64,000 bases of DNA from Acanthosepion pharaonis (lineage: Eukaryota > Mollusca > Cephalopoda > Sepiida > Sepiidae). The stretch is taken from the NCBI GenBank assembly GCA_903632075.3, contig CAHIKZ030003327.1, positions 752,501 through 816,500 on the forward strand, read 5' to 3'. The translations under genes were made by a program, and so were the position numbers. The notes under the pieces were generated by a model that made no database searches, was not told the DNA's origin, and saw nothing but the letters and a program-made list of their open reading frames with translations. This document shows, one piece after another, positions 32,906 to 44,192 of the stretch. Every line of letters begins with the position of its first letter. Position 1 is the stretch's first letter.

Positions 32906-32971
<66 letters not shown>
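32906..32971. repeat. (TA)n microsatellite
   Basis: About 33 TA units, adjoining the right mariner end. Confidence 0.98.
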
Positions 32972-32972
<1 letters not shown>

Positions 32973-33156
32973 TAAAATAGTAAAACGCTGAATAGAACAC
33001 TACCGCAGATTCGACCGACAAAGTATCATTAGGTGGTTAACTCAGTGAAATCATTACGTACAACACCACAAGATCTTAAATTTCTTAATGCTGCACCGGA
33101 AGTAATGAAGAGGAAAAGGTGGGGTGAAAATTGCTTTTCCAACTTCCTCCACGTTC

Positions 33157-33400
33157 CTATAGCCCCAAACTCAACTTGCTTATGTGCCTAAATTTTGCCA
33201 TAATTTCGGACCTCTCATTCAACAACTCAGAACCACCCTTGTATGTTGCAATGGTCAACTTCTCCTGACACAGCTTACAGGAGCCGATATTTGTTTTACC
33301 AGATTTCACTTTTCTTAAAATATTCCATTTCATTTCATTTTTATTTCTTTTAAAATATTCGATTTCTTTCATTTTTTTCTCTAAAATTCCAATAAAATTT
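33157..33400 (-). pseudogene. Retroelement C-terminal Cys-rich domain fragment
   Basis: The minus strand gives an open frame with MKWNILRKVKSGK, CKLCQEKLTIATYKGGSELL, NERSEIMAKFRH and ISKLSLGL, then a stop at 33157. The pattern KWxIxxxxK...CxLCxxEKxxI...LLNxRSExxxKxRHxxKxxL is the C-terminal zinc region I associate with Penelope-like and related RT-endonuclease elements. The arrangement and natural stop suggest the true 3' coding end of such an element. Confidence 0.65.
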
Positions 33401-33927
33401 TGCTAGCTTTTCACAGAACCTGAGTTCGGGTATTCTAAATGACGAGATTGCATCAAAGGGTGGAGGGCTTCCTAGACTGACGTCAGAGGTCAGGGTGGAC
33501 GTTTCCCCGATGTAATCAACGGACGCGTGTCCTTGCCCAAGGCGAGACTACAAAATGAAGGACATGGATGCCGCTACGTCTAATTGCCCCAAAGATAGTA
33601 CGCATGAGTGAATGCCTATTCTGCTTTCAATGCCGATATATAGAAGGAATTGGTCAGGTATTCAGTTGAACGGCGACACTACAGCCACACCCAGTCATGA
33701 AATTGATGACATTAATGAGGATGATGATGATGATGAACGTCAGTTTCAAAAAGTTTCTTGAATAGTGTAATGATCGATTTTTCCAAACAGTGTTTTTTTA
33801 GCTTTACATAAATGAATTTGTTTGGCTACTCTTTTCTTTTGTATTTAACAAAATATATTTTAATTTTCGAATATTTTGCTTAAAATACAGATAACCATTT
33901 AAAATAAATCTCTTTTTATTTTAACAG
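33401..33927. other. Upstream intron of the LIM gene, no exon seen
   Basis: Ends in a pyrimidine-rich stretch and ATTTTAACAG, the acceptor of the LIM exon. A GAT repeat lies at 33718-33735. Confidence 0.6.
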
Positions 33928-34343
33928 GCGTTATGCAGCACGGCATTGTGCGCGGTGCACCATGGGTATCTCTGCCCAGGAACTGGTGATGCGCGTACGC
34001 GATTTGGTCTACCATCTCAGCTGTTTCGTATGTGAAGGTTGCAACAAACCCCTGACTAAGGGAGACCACTTCGGCATGAAAGGTCGACTTGTGTATTGTA
34101 GGACGGACTACGAACTTTTGTTCCAGGAAGGATATGGGGAGTACTTGCCGTTGAACGAACGTCACATGGGAGAGTCATGTGACAACAACACAGGACTATG
34201 TGACGTGAGGCCATTGGTTAGCGGTCTGGAAGAAAATCAGTCTCCATCGGTATATAATGGTGATGTACTTCCGATGCCGACAAAAAGCCGGTCAAGAAAA
34301 CGGAAAAATCCGTGTCTTGACCCTTCAGTATCATGCCAGCCAG
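33928..34343 (+). CDS. Lhx2/9: Internal exon of Lhx2/Lhx9/Apterous-type LIM-homeobox gene (second LIM domain)
   Basis: Encodes part of a nuclear transcription factor that uses two LIM domains for cofactor binding and a homeodomain for DNA binding. After acceptor TTTTAACAG the frame reads CARCTMGISAQELVMRVRD, LVYHLSCFVCEGCNKPLT, GDHFGMKGRLVYCRTDYE. All eight LIM zinc ligands are present: C-x2-C, H-x2-C, C-x2-C and C-x2-D; the last is Asp where vertebrate Lhx2 has His. A linker follows with YNGDVLPMPT and a basic SRSRKRKNP, matching the YNG...RKRK linker before the Lhx2/9 homeodomain. The exon is 416 nt, enters at phase 2 and leaves at phase 1 through CAG|GTAAGT (34341-34349). I found no homeodomain or first LIM exon in the window. 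Confidence 0.93.
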
Positions 34344-34509
34344 GTAAGTCAGTTCCTTTTTGTAAAGATACCATATTTAACTATTTATAGTCTGCCTATA
34401 TATGTGCACGCATTTTTGTGTCTGTTGGTGTGCATGTATGTGAATGTATTTGTGTGCATGATTGTGCTTCTGTGTGCGTCTATGTGTTTTTTTTATTATT
34501 ATTTTTAAT
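34344..34509 (+). other. Start of downstream intron of the LIM gene
   Basis: GTAAGT donor, then TG-rich low-complexity sequence at 34395-34490. Confidence 0.7.
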
Positions 34510-34965
34510 CGAGTTCTACCCAAACAATGCAGTAAAGCCACTAAGACAGAAGTGGTTGTTGGTTGTGGAAGAATTAGAAAACAGAAACATTACTAAGAAG
34601 AGTAATCCAGAGGGTTGTTGATAGCGATTGACATTGCATTTAAATTTAAAGTTAACTGGAAAGCATAGAGCCGGAAGTGATTTCCACAAGCGAGAAGTGC
34701 GAGAAAAGTAAGTGTTAGCATAGAATTTAAGGTTACATCTGGTCAATTCGACTGTAAATTGGTGAGACCTCGTCCCCAGTCTAGTACTCTGCTTAAATTC
34801 AATGTCTACCTACTATGATGAATAGTTACCATGAAAGTATTTATAGAAAGGGTACAGAGAGGTAACTTTACGGCGGCAGGAAATTGAATGAAGCTGAGAC
34901 GTCAGATCAAGACCAACAATATAGCTGATTCTTCTTTAGATTTCATCAAAGATCTCTACATATAT
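34510..34965 (-). pseudogene. CR1/jockey-like LINE C-terminal fragment
   Basis: The minus strand reads in pieces QLHSISCRRKVTSLYPFYKY, FHGNYS, then ELTRCNLKFYANTYFSRTSR and LWKSLPALCFPVNFKFKCNV, then NRYQQPSGLL. The pattern RRKVxSLxxFYKYFHGxCS...SRTSRLWxSLPxxCFPVNFxxxKxxVNR is the conserved end of CR1/jockey-type ORF2 proteins. Frame changes and stops break the first half. It sits in the LIM gene's intron, in antisense. Confidence 0.8.
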
Positions 34966-35885
34966 AACAGAAACAGTAAGAAAAGATTTCTCCTCGGTGT
35001 TACGCTCTTTCATGTTTTTAACGATCGGCCTCGGCATATTGTCAGATCATTAGTAAACTTCTATGCAGATGTTATCGCAGTTTACTTAAGCACCTTCAAA
35101 AATTGAGATGACCCAAGCCTGGCAGCTGATATAGCTCAATAACTCGTCCGGCATAGTTCAAATAAGTCATCTGGCATGGCTCAATAACTTCTCTCATATA
35201 GCTTCAATCACTCAACGTAAAAAAAAAAACCAAAAAAAAACCTGTAACACGTAACATCTTAGAAACGAAGCTTAAATTCATATAGTCTAAGTATCACATA
35301 ATTTGGAAACTATTTTAATTTGACATGTTTCGCTTGTAATACAGCTTCATCTGAAAAATATGTTTCTATTTCCTTATATATGCAGACATGTATCTACTCG
35401 ACCTCAAATTCCTCCGAGACCTCAAGTGGAAATCATGTTTGGTAAAATGGTTGGTTTCTTTTATCTCTCCAGGAACTACCTGACATTTGTTATGCTCTAT
35501 ATTTACAAGAGTCAGATCAAAGCCAAAATTGACCCTTGCCGCCCTATTTATATAGAGGCCTTTTCTAGCTCAAATAATTCAATGGAAAAAAATGTTTGTA
35601 ACATTCAGAATCGCAAAAACCATTCCCGCATAATTTTATTATCACCAATCACTATTGAGTTTTCTGACAGTCACAATAAATGGTTATTCTCTCTATTCGA
35701 ATGTGTGGAACTCATTTATAAAATCCATTGGTAAAGTTTCCAGAAAAATTATCAGTTCAATGTACCGCTCCAGAAATAATTATTTTATCTTTAGTAAAGC
35801 CTGATTAGACCACTTTTTTTAAAAATCAGTTCACCCTAAGGAAAACGATAATTTGACTACTATATAAGGAGCTGCTAGGAATGAA
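34966..35885. other. Unassigned; weak stem-loop near 35350
   Basis: At about 35318-35356 the minus strand has AGATGAAGCTGTATTACAAG, then CGAAAC. This is similar to CTGATGAAGCTTAAATAAAA at 53724. These look like a third hammerhead-like family but do not give a full three-stem fold. Confidence 0.35.
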
Positions 35886-36010
35886 AGGGAATGAGAAATA
35901 CTTTAGAAGGAACCGGAAACCCAATTAGAAAGAGGGAAAAAAACGGATAATTTCTACTCCTGTTCAAGAGAACAGGGAGGAGTGTGAACCAGCGATAGGC
36001 GAACTTATCT
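35886..36010 (+). repeat. Dispersed repeat, partial pair with 39255
   Basis: Shares CTTTAGAAGGAACCGGAA, AAAAACGGATAA and GGCGAA with 39255-39390. Confidence 0.5.
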
Positions 36011-36269
36011 ACTCCAATTGAACTGGAACTGAAAAAATGGTGTAACACAGACGTATCTGGGTTGGGGATGGCTAATCCTCACTTTAAAGTCTTAACAAAG
36101 TTAAAAATCAAAAATTTAAATGAAATTTCAATCATCGTCAACTTTGTCCATCTTCTTGATCCCTGTTCATTTATTATCAAACCTGCTACTTTCACTCATC
36201 CGTTGCTTTTTTTTTAAATAATATGCACCATAACATATGGGTCGAATTTGTATCACATGAAACGTCTTC

Positions 36270-36270
<1 letters not shown>

Positions 36271-36326
<56 letters not shown>
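36271..36326. repeat. (TA)n microsatellite
   Basis: About 27 TA units, followed by imperfect ATGTTAYRTTACA repeats to about 36440. Confidence 0.97.
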
Positions 36327-36329
<3 letters not shown>

Positions 36330-36639
36330 CGTGGAATGCAGCATGTTATGTTACATGTTATGTTACATATTCGACAAATGTTACTTATTATATTAAACAT
36401 AATGTTATATTACACATTAATTTATATAATGTTACCTAATGTTCCATACGTTATATATTACGTGAAGCATGTTTTACAATATGTTGCCTTCTAAATCCAC
36501 TAACTGCTGTGGTAAAATCATGGGGTAGGAGACTTGAATCACGAAGTACTATAACTCAACTATTATCGATTTTACAAGTAGTCTAAGAACATATGCAAAT
36601 ATTTTAAGACATAACTGGTCACACTGGTATTTGTAGATA

Positions 36640-37440
36640 AGGGGATTTTATGTGCAAATAGACCGCTCCACCAGGTCTTTATAAATGCTCGATTTGTGCC
36701 ATGCTAGGCGAACCCACAATATGTTGCACACATGCAGTATCGTTCTCAGATATATTATGGGGAGCTTGGAATCGATGACACGGTATATTATCTTGCTGGA
36801 ATAAACTCTTAAACGTTGCATTATATACAGCCATTGAAGAGAGGCATATCGCTGAGAAGTAGTGTTACATAGTTGTATCTAATAATTGAAGTGTTTAGAT
36901 GAACCAGTGGGTCCATTATGGAACAATCCTGCCTGCAATATTTCTTGTTAAGAAATCGTATCCATAACCTCATTGAAATATGCGCTATACATAAAACCAA
37001 AAATCAATCTAAATCACGTTAAACAGTGCCTCTTTGGATCACACCATACAATTAGCTATCTCTTGCTATAGCTATGTTACGAGTTAGTATATCGCACTGT
37101 ACACGGTGTGTAGTGTTAACAGGAGCACCCTGGTGGATCTTCGGTTCCCATATGCCATGGAAGCTAAAGAACTTAATCTGTATGAGTTTGATATCGTTTG
37201 TTTTGAATATGGATGGAATTGGAGCAAATGTTATTTTCGCCAGGCGTGTTTGGTCCTGAACATTAAGGACCAATGATTGGCTACTGCTTTTTCCAGGCTG
37301 ACCAGAAATGCCATCCCTCTGGTATTCCTGATACACGTGTCACACCGGAGATCGAAGGATATTAACTATTCAGACAATTTCAGTAACTGAATGACCCCTG
37401 AATAAACCCACTCGCTTTCATGCTCTGTTCGAACCTGATT
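36640..37440 (-). pseudogene. Tc1-like transposase relic
   Basis: On the minus strand FQQDNIPCH (near 36800) is the second catalytic Asp motif of Tc1-like transposases (QQDNAxxH). PSMAQIEHL (near 36700) sits where SPDLSPIEHLWD is expected. Upstream, 37052-37336 is open and in the position of the N-terminal and linker part, but I do not recognise clear motifs there. Heavily decayed; no inverted repeats found. Confidence 0.5.
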
Positions 37441-39254
37441 CATGCCGCATTGCAATATATCGCCTATCTGAGATTCACGCTCTCACCAGATGTCATATGT
37501 CAACTTATGTAGGCTTGGGTATTTCCATAACGGCAAGGTACAGTGGCACCACCTATCATTATATTTACATTCTTATATCACAAGACTTGTGTTGTCGGTG
37601 TAAAAGAGGAGCCTTATTATGCACTGTTGTCAGCTTGAATTGGGCACTAGTTTTTCCGTTGATGTATTTGTTTGATACTGTAACATAAAAGTTCTGGATA
37701 CTTGAAAGTTAGCACAAGTCTTCACTATCTGACGCACGTAATGACTTCGATTTTGAATCTGAAATAAAGTTATTCTGACCTTATTTTCATATTCTGACCT
37801 CTTGTTGAACTCCTTGTAAGGCTTCGGGAAGTATTGACTCCTTCTGACAGGCTTTATCTTTACTAGAGCCAGATTAGGATTTAGGACCAGAATGGTGTAT
37901 GCTGACGACATCTGTACAATCCTCACTTTCCAGGAAAGGGATAAATATAATTGATACGGTCTTGTAAAGGACGACTTATTTTCCACCCTACAGTCTCTTT
38001 CCCCACAGACGAACCTCCGCAAGCTGCTCACTATTTATATTTCTATGGCAAATAATCAAACGAGCTTTATTTTTTATTGCCAAGAGTTCAGATCTTTACA
38101 GCAAAAAGATCCACGTTCGCAGTCCCACATGAGTGACACCCTCAGTCCTTACGCATTCCACTGGTAAGAAGCAAAAAAAAAAGAAAAATCTTATTCTTCA
38201 ATCTGAAAATCTTATCTTCAAAATCGACACTTTGTGGAACAGACATCTACGTGAATGCCGTACCCAAAGCCTTAATCTCTTCACTTCAAGGGTCAATCAT
38301 TATCTATCCCGCATATCCTTCACTTCCTATTTTCGCCCCTTATGTTCACATTCATTCAGTAACCCTTTAGCTTGAGTGTCTCTTTGCCTTTTATTAGATG
38401 AACATAAGTAAACACCTTCTGTACACCCACAGAACTTACTATTCAACCGAATAGAAATATAGCAGGAGGGGATATGAGAATAGAATTGAGTTTAGTATTC
38501 ATTAAAACACACCGCTTGTCCTCACCAATTTTATTCCCTGGATATCTTCCGAGTTAATTAAAAATACATAACTTTGACATTTATTTTATTTCTTTGTTAA
38601 AATGAGGTTATTTATTTGTAAGTTTTCTTTGGTAATCAGTAAGAAAAAGAGAAAGATGCAACGTCAGGACACTTGGGAAGAACGTGGAATTTTCTACTTA
38701 TGGAACTCTCTTGAAAAAGACAGATACCTGTCTTGCTAAACAATTGTGTCAGACGCTAATGAGCCTCAATGTAATTATTTCCATACTATCAAAATGTACT
38801 TCCTACTTCGACGGTTGGCAGCCATAAGTGGTTATGCCCCTTTTGCGTTGAAATGCGGTTCGTCTCAATGGTTTCTGTCCTTACTTCTCTGAAGGGACAC
38901 GTTTACCATCACTATATAATGTATGAGCTAAATATCCAAGATGACTTCTCCCAACCAAAACTGATTCGATGCAGTTTAAATGTAGTTGAACAGTTTGGAT
39001 ATAAACTCTTCTAGTTGTCAGATGCCTAACTTCAGATTAATTTACAACACTATTGTGAATAACATTTTAAGAGACAATGTTAGAAACTCTCAAGAAAAGA
39101 AAACTGATTAATCTTGACTGTCGGTGTCGTTATTGTGAATGCGTCGGCTACACACGAAGAAGTACAAAATGGGATATTTTTTAACCATTAAAACCAAGCA
39201 AGGGGATAAGGATCCTAAGACGCAAGAAGACACCAACAGTGGAAAATTATTAGA
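37441..39254. other. Unassigned
   Basis: A 133-codon open minus-strand stretch at 37630-38031 has no motif I know and may be chance or old retroelement. Nothing else recognised. Confidence 0.35.
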
Positions 39255-39390
39255 AAAATTTAGAAGGAACCGGAAGTCGAATCCTAAAGAAGAATCAAGG
39301 GTAAACCTCTACATCCGCTCAAAAAACGGATAAGTAATGTGGACTGGGCGGTAGGCGAATCTGGTCTCGTTGGAATCTCTGTTTTCATAA
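39255..39390 (+). repeat. Dispersed repeat, partial pair with 35886
   Basis: See the entry at 35886; same orientation. Confidence 0.5.
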
Positions 39391-39756
39391 ATAATCCACG
39401 AAATTTTGATTTGGCGTTGAAAAATATATCGATTACAAATCTGTTAAATTATTAAGACTTCATCGAACGAAAGTGATATTTACGTTGATATAATTACACA
39501 TGCGAACGAAGGGAAGGAATGGTGAAATTTTAAAAGCTTAAATAAATATTTTTCAAATATGTGTTTTGTTACATAGTCTAGACACTTTCATTTAGTCTCT
39601 TGTTTTGTTTAGCTTTCTATGTTATTAAGTATTTCACATTGTAATAATAGACGATCTACCATGCAAAGTGAAATGTTGTAAGAACCTGGATGCAAATTTT
39701 CCGTAGATGATCTAGCGATTAAAGCACATTATTTATATAAGCATTTATATATCATT

Positions 39757-39759
<3 letters not shown>

Positions 39760-39830
<71 letters not shown>
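39760..39830. repeat. (TA)n microsatellite
   Basis: About 35 TA units. Confidence 0.97.
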
Positions 39831-39835
<5 letters not shown>

Positions 39836-39888
39836 TATAGCTTATTATTCATATAAACATACCTCATAAAATATTTTGGGATCTTTTC

Positions 39889-39893
39889 TCTAG
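39889..39893. repeat. Target site duplication, gypsy-2, left
   Basis: TCTAG, identical to 43166-43170. Confidence 0.9.
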
Positions 39894-40130
39894 TGTTAGT
39901 GGGATCTGGTAATTTACCCACGTACGCTTGGATTCTCCGAGCTATAACTAGGAGCAGGTACTGGCTTTTGGAGAAGGAAGTTTCCAGCAGTCAGCTCTGA
40001 CATTCGGACCAAACACTCTTGCTGTAACACTTTCGTTTGTATGTTTGTATTACTGATTCTGTTAATATATTTGTTTAACTCAATTCCTCTTTTTGTTGCT
40101 TTTATTTCTGGCCCTAACAAGGCCACGACA
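39894..40130 (+). repeat. Gypsy-2 5' LTR
   Basis: Starts TGTTAGTGGGATCTGG and ends AACAAGGCCACGACA. It has an 8 bp extra segment near the start compared with the 3' LTR. Confidence 0.9.
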
Positions 40131-40133
40131 ATT

Positions 40134-40153
40134 TGGCGATGATGACTCTTAAG
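40134..40153 (+). other. Gypsy-2 primer-binding site
   Basis: TGGCGATGATGACTC, three bases after the LTR, resembles TGGCGACGAG of gypsy-1, so the same type of tRNA primer is likely. Confidence 0.6.
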
Positions 40154-40418
40154 GACCCTTGAGGACCCCAAAAGGGCTACGTGGAAATTGTCAATATTGG
40201 TTCTACTCAACAGTACTTGGTAATCCAGAAAAGGAAACCAAACGGAAAGAAGGGTAACTAACTTACACTGAACTCCCTAAGAATTCATGTCCCTCAGAGG
40301 AAAAAAAAGCACTCGTGATTCCCTGAATGAGTAAGAAATTACAGTTATTTCGTTGTTTTTTTCCTTCTCCTCAATTAAATTCTAATTCGGTTTCATCCTA
40401 AAAAAGACACAGTCAAAC

Positions 40419-41160
40419 ATGGATGAGTTCAATCCGTCATGCTAGATTTTCTTAAATTCCAACTTGAAACAGCAAAAAATAATGGAACAACTCCCGTTGG
40501 ATATACAAAAATAACGGCTTGAAATTCAAAAACAAACTGAAAAAGAACGATTTGAAATTCAAAAGCAAAAATTTGATCTTAAAAAGCGCATTGAATTCGA
40601 AAGTCTCGCATTATTTAACCAGAAAGGACAGTGAAGATTACACTCGCGTCTGTCGTGAACAAGCATTGCGTCGATTTTAAACTGTCATAATTGAGTTGGA
40701 ATAATATCAAGTGTCTGATGTTTGTTCAGGGTCTCATTTCGTCTAAAGAAATTAGACGTAGAGTTCTGAACATTTTGGAAAACGAGTCAGACCTTACTCT
40801 CAAACAAATAGCGGAAGACTGTCAGAGATTCGTAAGCGTACGCCAAGATTCGAAAGATATCAAAGAATCTGGCATAGCACATATAAGAAAGTTACGCCAA
40901 AAGAAAAAAAAACAATATAATTCTCCCTCTAAATCAAGCCAATCCAAAACGAAACAAGACAATTTGCCTCCTAACCCGTGTTCCGCTTGTGGGTCACTAC
41001 ATTGGTATAAGGATTGCCCTTAACGGAATAAGAAGTGCCTAAGTTGTTACCGTAATGGGCACAAAACTCACACTGCCGAGCGAGAAAAAATGGTTAATAG
41101 CTGCGTAAAAACACAAAATTGGTTAAATAAGATGGGTTAAATACTAGGAAATACATGCAA
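40419..41160 (+). pseudogene. Gypsy-2 gag, truncated
   Basis: ATG at 40419 opens MDEFNPSC and is followed by a stop. A glutamine- and lysine-rich helix follows (LEIQKQTEKERFEIQKQKFD). Most of the N-terminal capsid seen in gypsy-1 (21540-21840) is absent. An open part at 40691-41023 covers the capsid C-terminus (CLMFVQGLISSKEIRRRVLN) and the zinc knuckle CSACGSLHWYKDC. After a stop, a second knuckle CLSCYRNGHKT lacks its last Cys. Confidence 0.85.
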
Positions 41161-41648
41161 TCACAAAACCTAAATAAAAATATCAAATTACAGTTGGATT
41201 CTGGCTAGATTTAACATTCATAAATGTACACACGTGGAAAAATTTCAGAAAACCAACCATGCTAAAATCTAATAAAATGGCCAGGTCCATGACAGGGGAG
41301 AAAATCAAGTTTGACGGAGAACTTATCACAAATGTAACTTTTCATGGAAGGACGTTAAAACTAAAAACGTACGTATTAAAGAATACAGAACATTTATTTG
41401 GCACCGACTGGATGGAAAAATTTAAGTTGTGGGACATGCCAATTAATTCATTTTGCCAAAAACTCGAAAACCTGACCACCAAGGCAAAACATTTAATAAA
41501 AGATTTAAAAGAAACTTTTCCCGAAGTTCTTTCTGGGGGCTTTGGTCGGTGTAATAAGATGACGGAAAAATTCGAGTTAAAAGATAACATTCAGCCAGTG
41601 TTTAAGAAAAAAAAATGTGCCTTTCGCCTCTTTACCACAAATAAATGA
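41161..41648 (+). pseudogene. Gypsy-2 protease and start of RT
   Basis: LQLDSG at about 41188 is the protease active site, followed at once by a TAG stop. The open part 41259-41648 has EHLFGTDWMEKFKLWDMP, the protease C-terminal region. FPEVLSGGFGRCNK, the N-terminal lead into RT, follows and then shifts frame at an A run near 41609. Confidence 0.85.
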
Positions 41649-42830
41649 AGAACTCGAAATCTTCTCTTCGAAGAGAAGGAGAAATTAAAACCACATTATG
41701 CAACACAGTAAGGGAACTCCCTGTAACTCTCGACCAAATCAAACGAGAACCTCTAAACGATGAGTTTATCGGGCAAATCAAAACCAAAATTCGGGAAGAG
41801 GACCAACAGACTTCAGGTATTATCGCCCTATGCGACGAAGTATTGCTGTATAGTGAGCGAATTGTCATTCCCACAACGTTACAAGGAAGAATTTTGAAAG
41901 ATTTCCATATCAGAGATTGCAAGGATGAAAAGTCTTATGCGCAGTTATGTGTCCTGGCAGAACATGGATAAAGATATCGGAAAAATCGTAAAATCCTGTA
42001 AAGGATGTGTCTCGAAAGCTAAGGCACCCCCAATCAAAAATAGTCCTTGGCCTAAAACGGACCGACCATGGTCCCAAATTCATACAGATTTTACAGTCCC
42101 ACTAGACGGATTCTACTATCTCAAAGTAGTAGATAGTTTTTAGAAATAGCTCAAAGTCTTTAGATGTAGAAAACCCACTACAGAAGTTACAATCAGTTTC
42201 CTCCACGAACTGCTCACCAGATTTGTGGTAGTTGATTGTTTAGTGTCCAATATTGGGACACAATTTACGTCCGGTGACTTTAAGAATTTTTCTGAGACCT
42301 TCCGGATCAATCATATCACGATCCCTCCATATCACCCAAGGTCCAACGGACAGGCAGAGCGTTTCATTGATACGCTGAAAAGAGCCGTGAAGAAAGCTAG
42401 GGACACACCCACAGAAAAAGCCCTACAACAGCTCCCTCAGGTGTATAGAATTACGCCCAACGACAAGACACCATCATTATTAACGCCAGCTGAGGTAATG
42501 TTTTCACGTAAAATCAGATCTGTATTCGACAAGCTACTCCCTAAACAAACAAAACTTGAGCGAACAAACACTGTATCAAAACAAAAAAACTACCACCCGC
42601 AGAGAATTTTTTCCGGATGTTTCGAGATAATAAATCTTTCTGGGAAATGGATACAATTGAGAAAAGAGTAGGAAATATGATTTACATAATTAAAGGTCAC
42701 CAGTTTACTCATAAGAGACATTTGAACCAAATCAGTAAACGCCTGCCGGACGATGCTGACAGTAGTCCTCCTGAAGAAAAAACAAGTCATGGATGTCATT
42801 TACGATATTTTGACATGCAAATACCTCAAG
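41649..42830 (+). pseudogene. Gypsy-2 integrase, broken
   Basis: After the deletion junction the sequence resumes with LCNTVRELPVTLDQIKREPL, which in gypsy-1 lies after RNase H. Integrase pieces: SERIVIPTTLQGRILKDFH, then frame change, MKSLMRSYVSWQNMDKDI, SCKGCVSKAKAP, IHTDFTVPLDGFYYL, CLVSNIGTQFTSGDFKNF and PRSNGQAERFIDTLKRAV. The second catalytic position reads SNIG where gypsy-1 has SDNG, so the Asp is lost. Stops follow VVDSF at about 42141. Confidence 0.88.
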
Positions 42831-42940
42831 TGGACCCGCAGCAATGCTGTTTAAAGTGGAAAAGGAAAATGACGGACTTAATCATCGTTAACCTAAAGAA
42901 AAAAGGTATTGAGTCTCCTGTGGAGTTAATACTTAGCAGG

Positions 42941-43165
42941 TGTTATGGTAATTTACGCACGCATGGACTCTCCAAATTATAAATAGGAGCAGGTACTGCC
43001 TTTTGGAGAGGGAAATTTCCAGCAGTCATCTCTGACTTCGGACCGAACATTCTTGCTGTAAAACTCTCGTTTGTATATGTTTGTGTTACTGATTCTGTTA
43101 ATATATTTGTTTAACTCAATTCCTCTCTTTGTGTCTTTATTTCTGGCTCTAACAAGGCCACAACA
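42941..43165 (+). repeat. Gypsy-2 3' LTR
   Basis: Starts TGTTATGGTAATTTACGC and ends AACAAGGCCACAACA; flanked by TCTAG. Confidence 0.9.
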
Positions 43166-43170
43166 TCTAG

Positions 43171-44125
43171 TATACCCAAAACATTTATAAAATGCCTCTC
43201 TTCTTAATATAATAACATCCAATATTCATATTGTCTCCAGTATTTCAACTCATACGAATTATCAGGAGTCTGTAAGAAAACAGGGAAAAAGAAAATTAAG
43301 AGTATTATAAGCAGCGCATTGATTTAGAACTGTCAATTTTTGTTGAACGGAGCTTGACCGCGCTAAAAAATGAATATAAAATATTTCTTCTAATTATTAT
43401 TAAAAACACTTTCAAATACCATGTTTCGTATTAAAAAATATTTAATTCGTGTTATTTATTTTGTACAATATTAGCTTCTAGTATTTTAATCTTTCCTCGC
43501 AGTGAGTTCTATATTATTATTTTTTATTATCTCCTAATTGATTTGTTACGAATTCTCTTCTTACTGTGATGTGATAATTGATATCTGTTCAAAGTGCACT
43601 AATTTTCAACATGTGATAAGTTAACATACAAGAGAGGGATGTGCATGTGTGGCCATACTGAAAATATTCAGTTCTTCATAATGACTAAGACGGTCGCTAG
43701 TACTTGAACAAAAATAGAACGAAACATGAACTTTGGACACTTTATTCACAATTTTCATCCCGATATACAGCACCTTATTTGAAAATTTGAAAAAATCTAA
43801 TATAAATTGAAAAGACAGTTTGGATTAACCCTTGCTGTCTAAATGGCAATTTATGGATAAGATGATATATCGAAAATTTATCAACTGTTTTGTCAGTGAT
43901 TGTATTAGAATCCAGTCTACTGTGACAAATTGTCAATAACTTTCATGCTATCTGTTCGTCTTTTCACATGAGGATTATTTTTCTTTTTTACATAATGTTA
44001 TGTTGGAACGAATTTGGGATCTTCAGTATAGCTGACAAATTCGACCGATGTAACTGCATCAGATTCCTCTTGAAGCTTAGTAAATCTTCTACTGAGACAA
44101 TCGTAGTGCGTCGTTCGACTTCTGG
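43171..44125. other. No gene seen
   Basis: AT-rich; nothing recognised. Confidence 0.4.
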
Positions 44126-44192
44126 CAAACATTCGAATGTTTGAAACATTCGAATGTTTGAAACATTCGAATGGTTGAAACATTCGAATGTC
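44125..44192. repeat. Palindromic minisatellite, 17 bp period
   Basis: Four units of ACATTCGAATGTTTGAA with one substitution. Each unit contains the 12 bp palindrome ACATTCGAATGT or a one-base variant. Confidence 0.9.

Larger units (their letters stand above)
39894..43165 (+). mobile_element. Gypsy-2: internally deleted Ty3/gypsy element
   Basis: A 3.27 kb element with LTRs of 237 and 225 bp, TG/CA ends and a perfect 5 bp duplication TCTAG. It carries gag, protease and integrase remnants related to gypsy-1, but the sequence passes directly from the start of RT to the region after RNase H. About 1.27 kb is missing relative to gypsy-1. Without RT it could move only with help from a complete relative. 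The LTRs are not homologous to those of gypsy-1 except for the shared end CAACA. Confidence 0.92.

Noticed and set aside
35360..35734. 124-codon open stretch downstream of the LIM exon
   Set aside because: No homeodomain or LIM motif, AT-rich codon use and no matching splice signals; probably chance.
37630..38031. 133-codon open minus-strand stretch
   Set aside because: No motif that I can defend; left as unassigned.
44125..44192. CRISPR-like array of 17 bp repeats
   Set aside because: No spacers; a simple tandem repeat in an animal genome.
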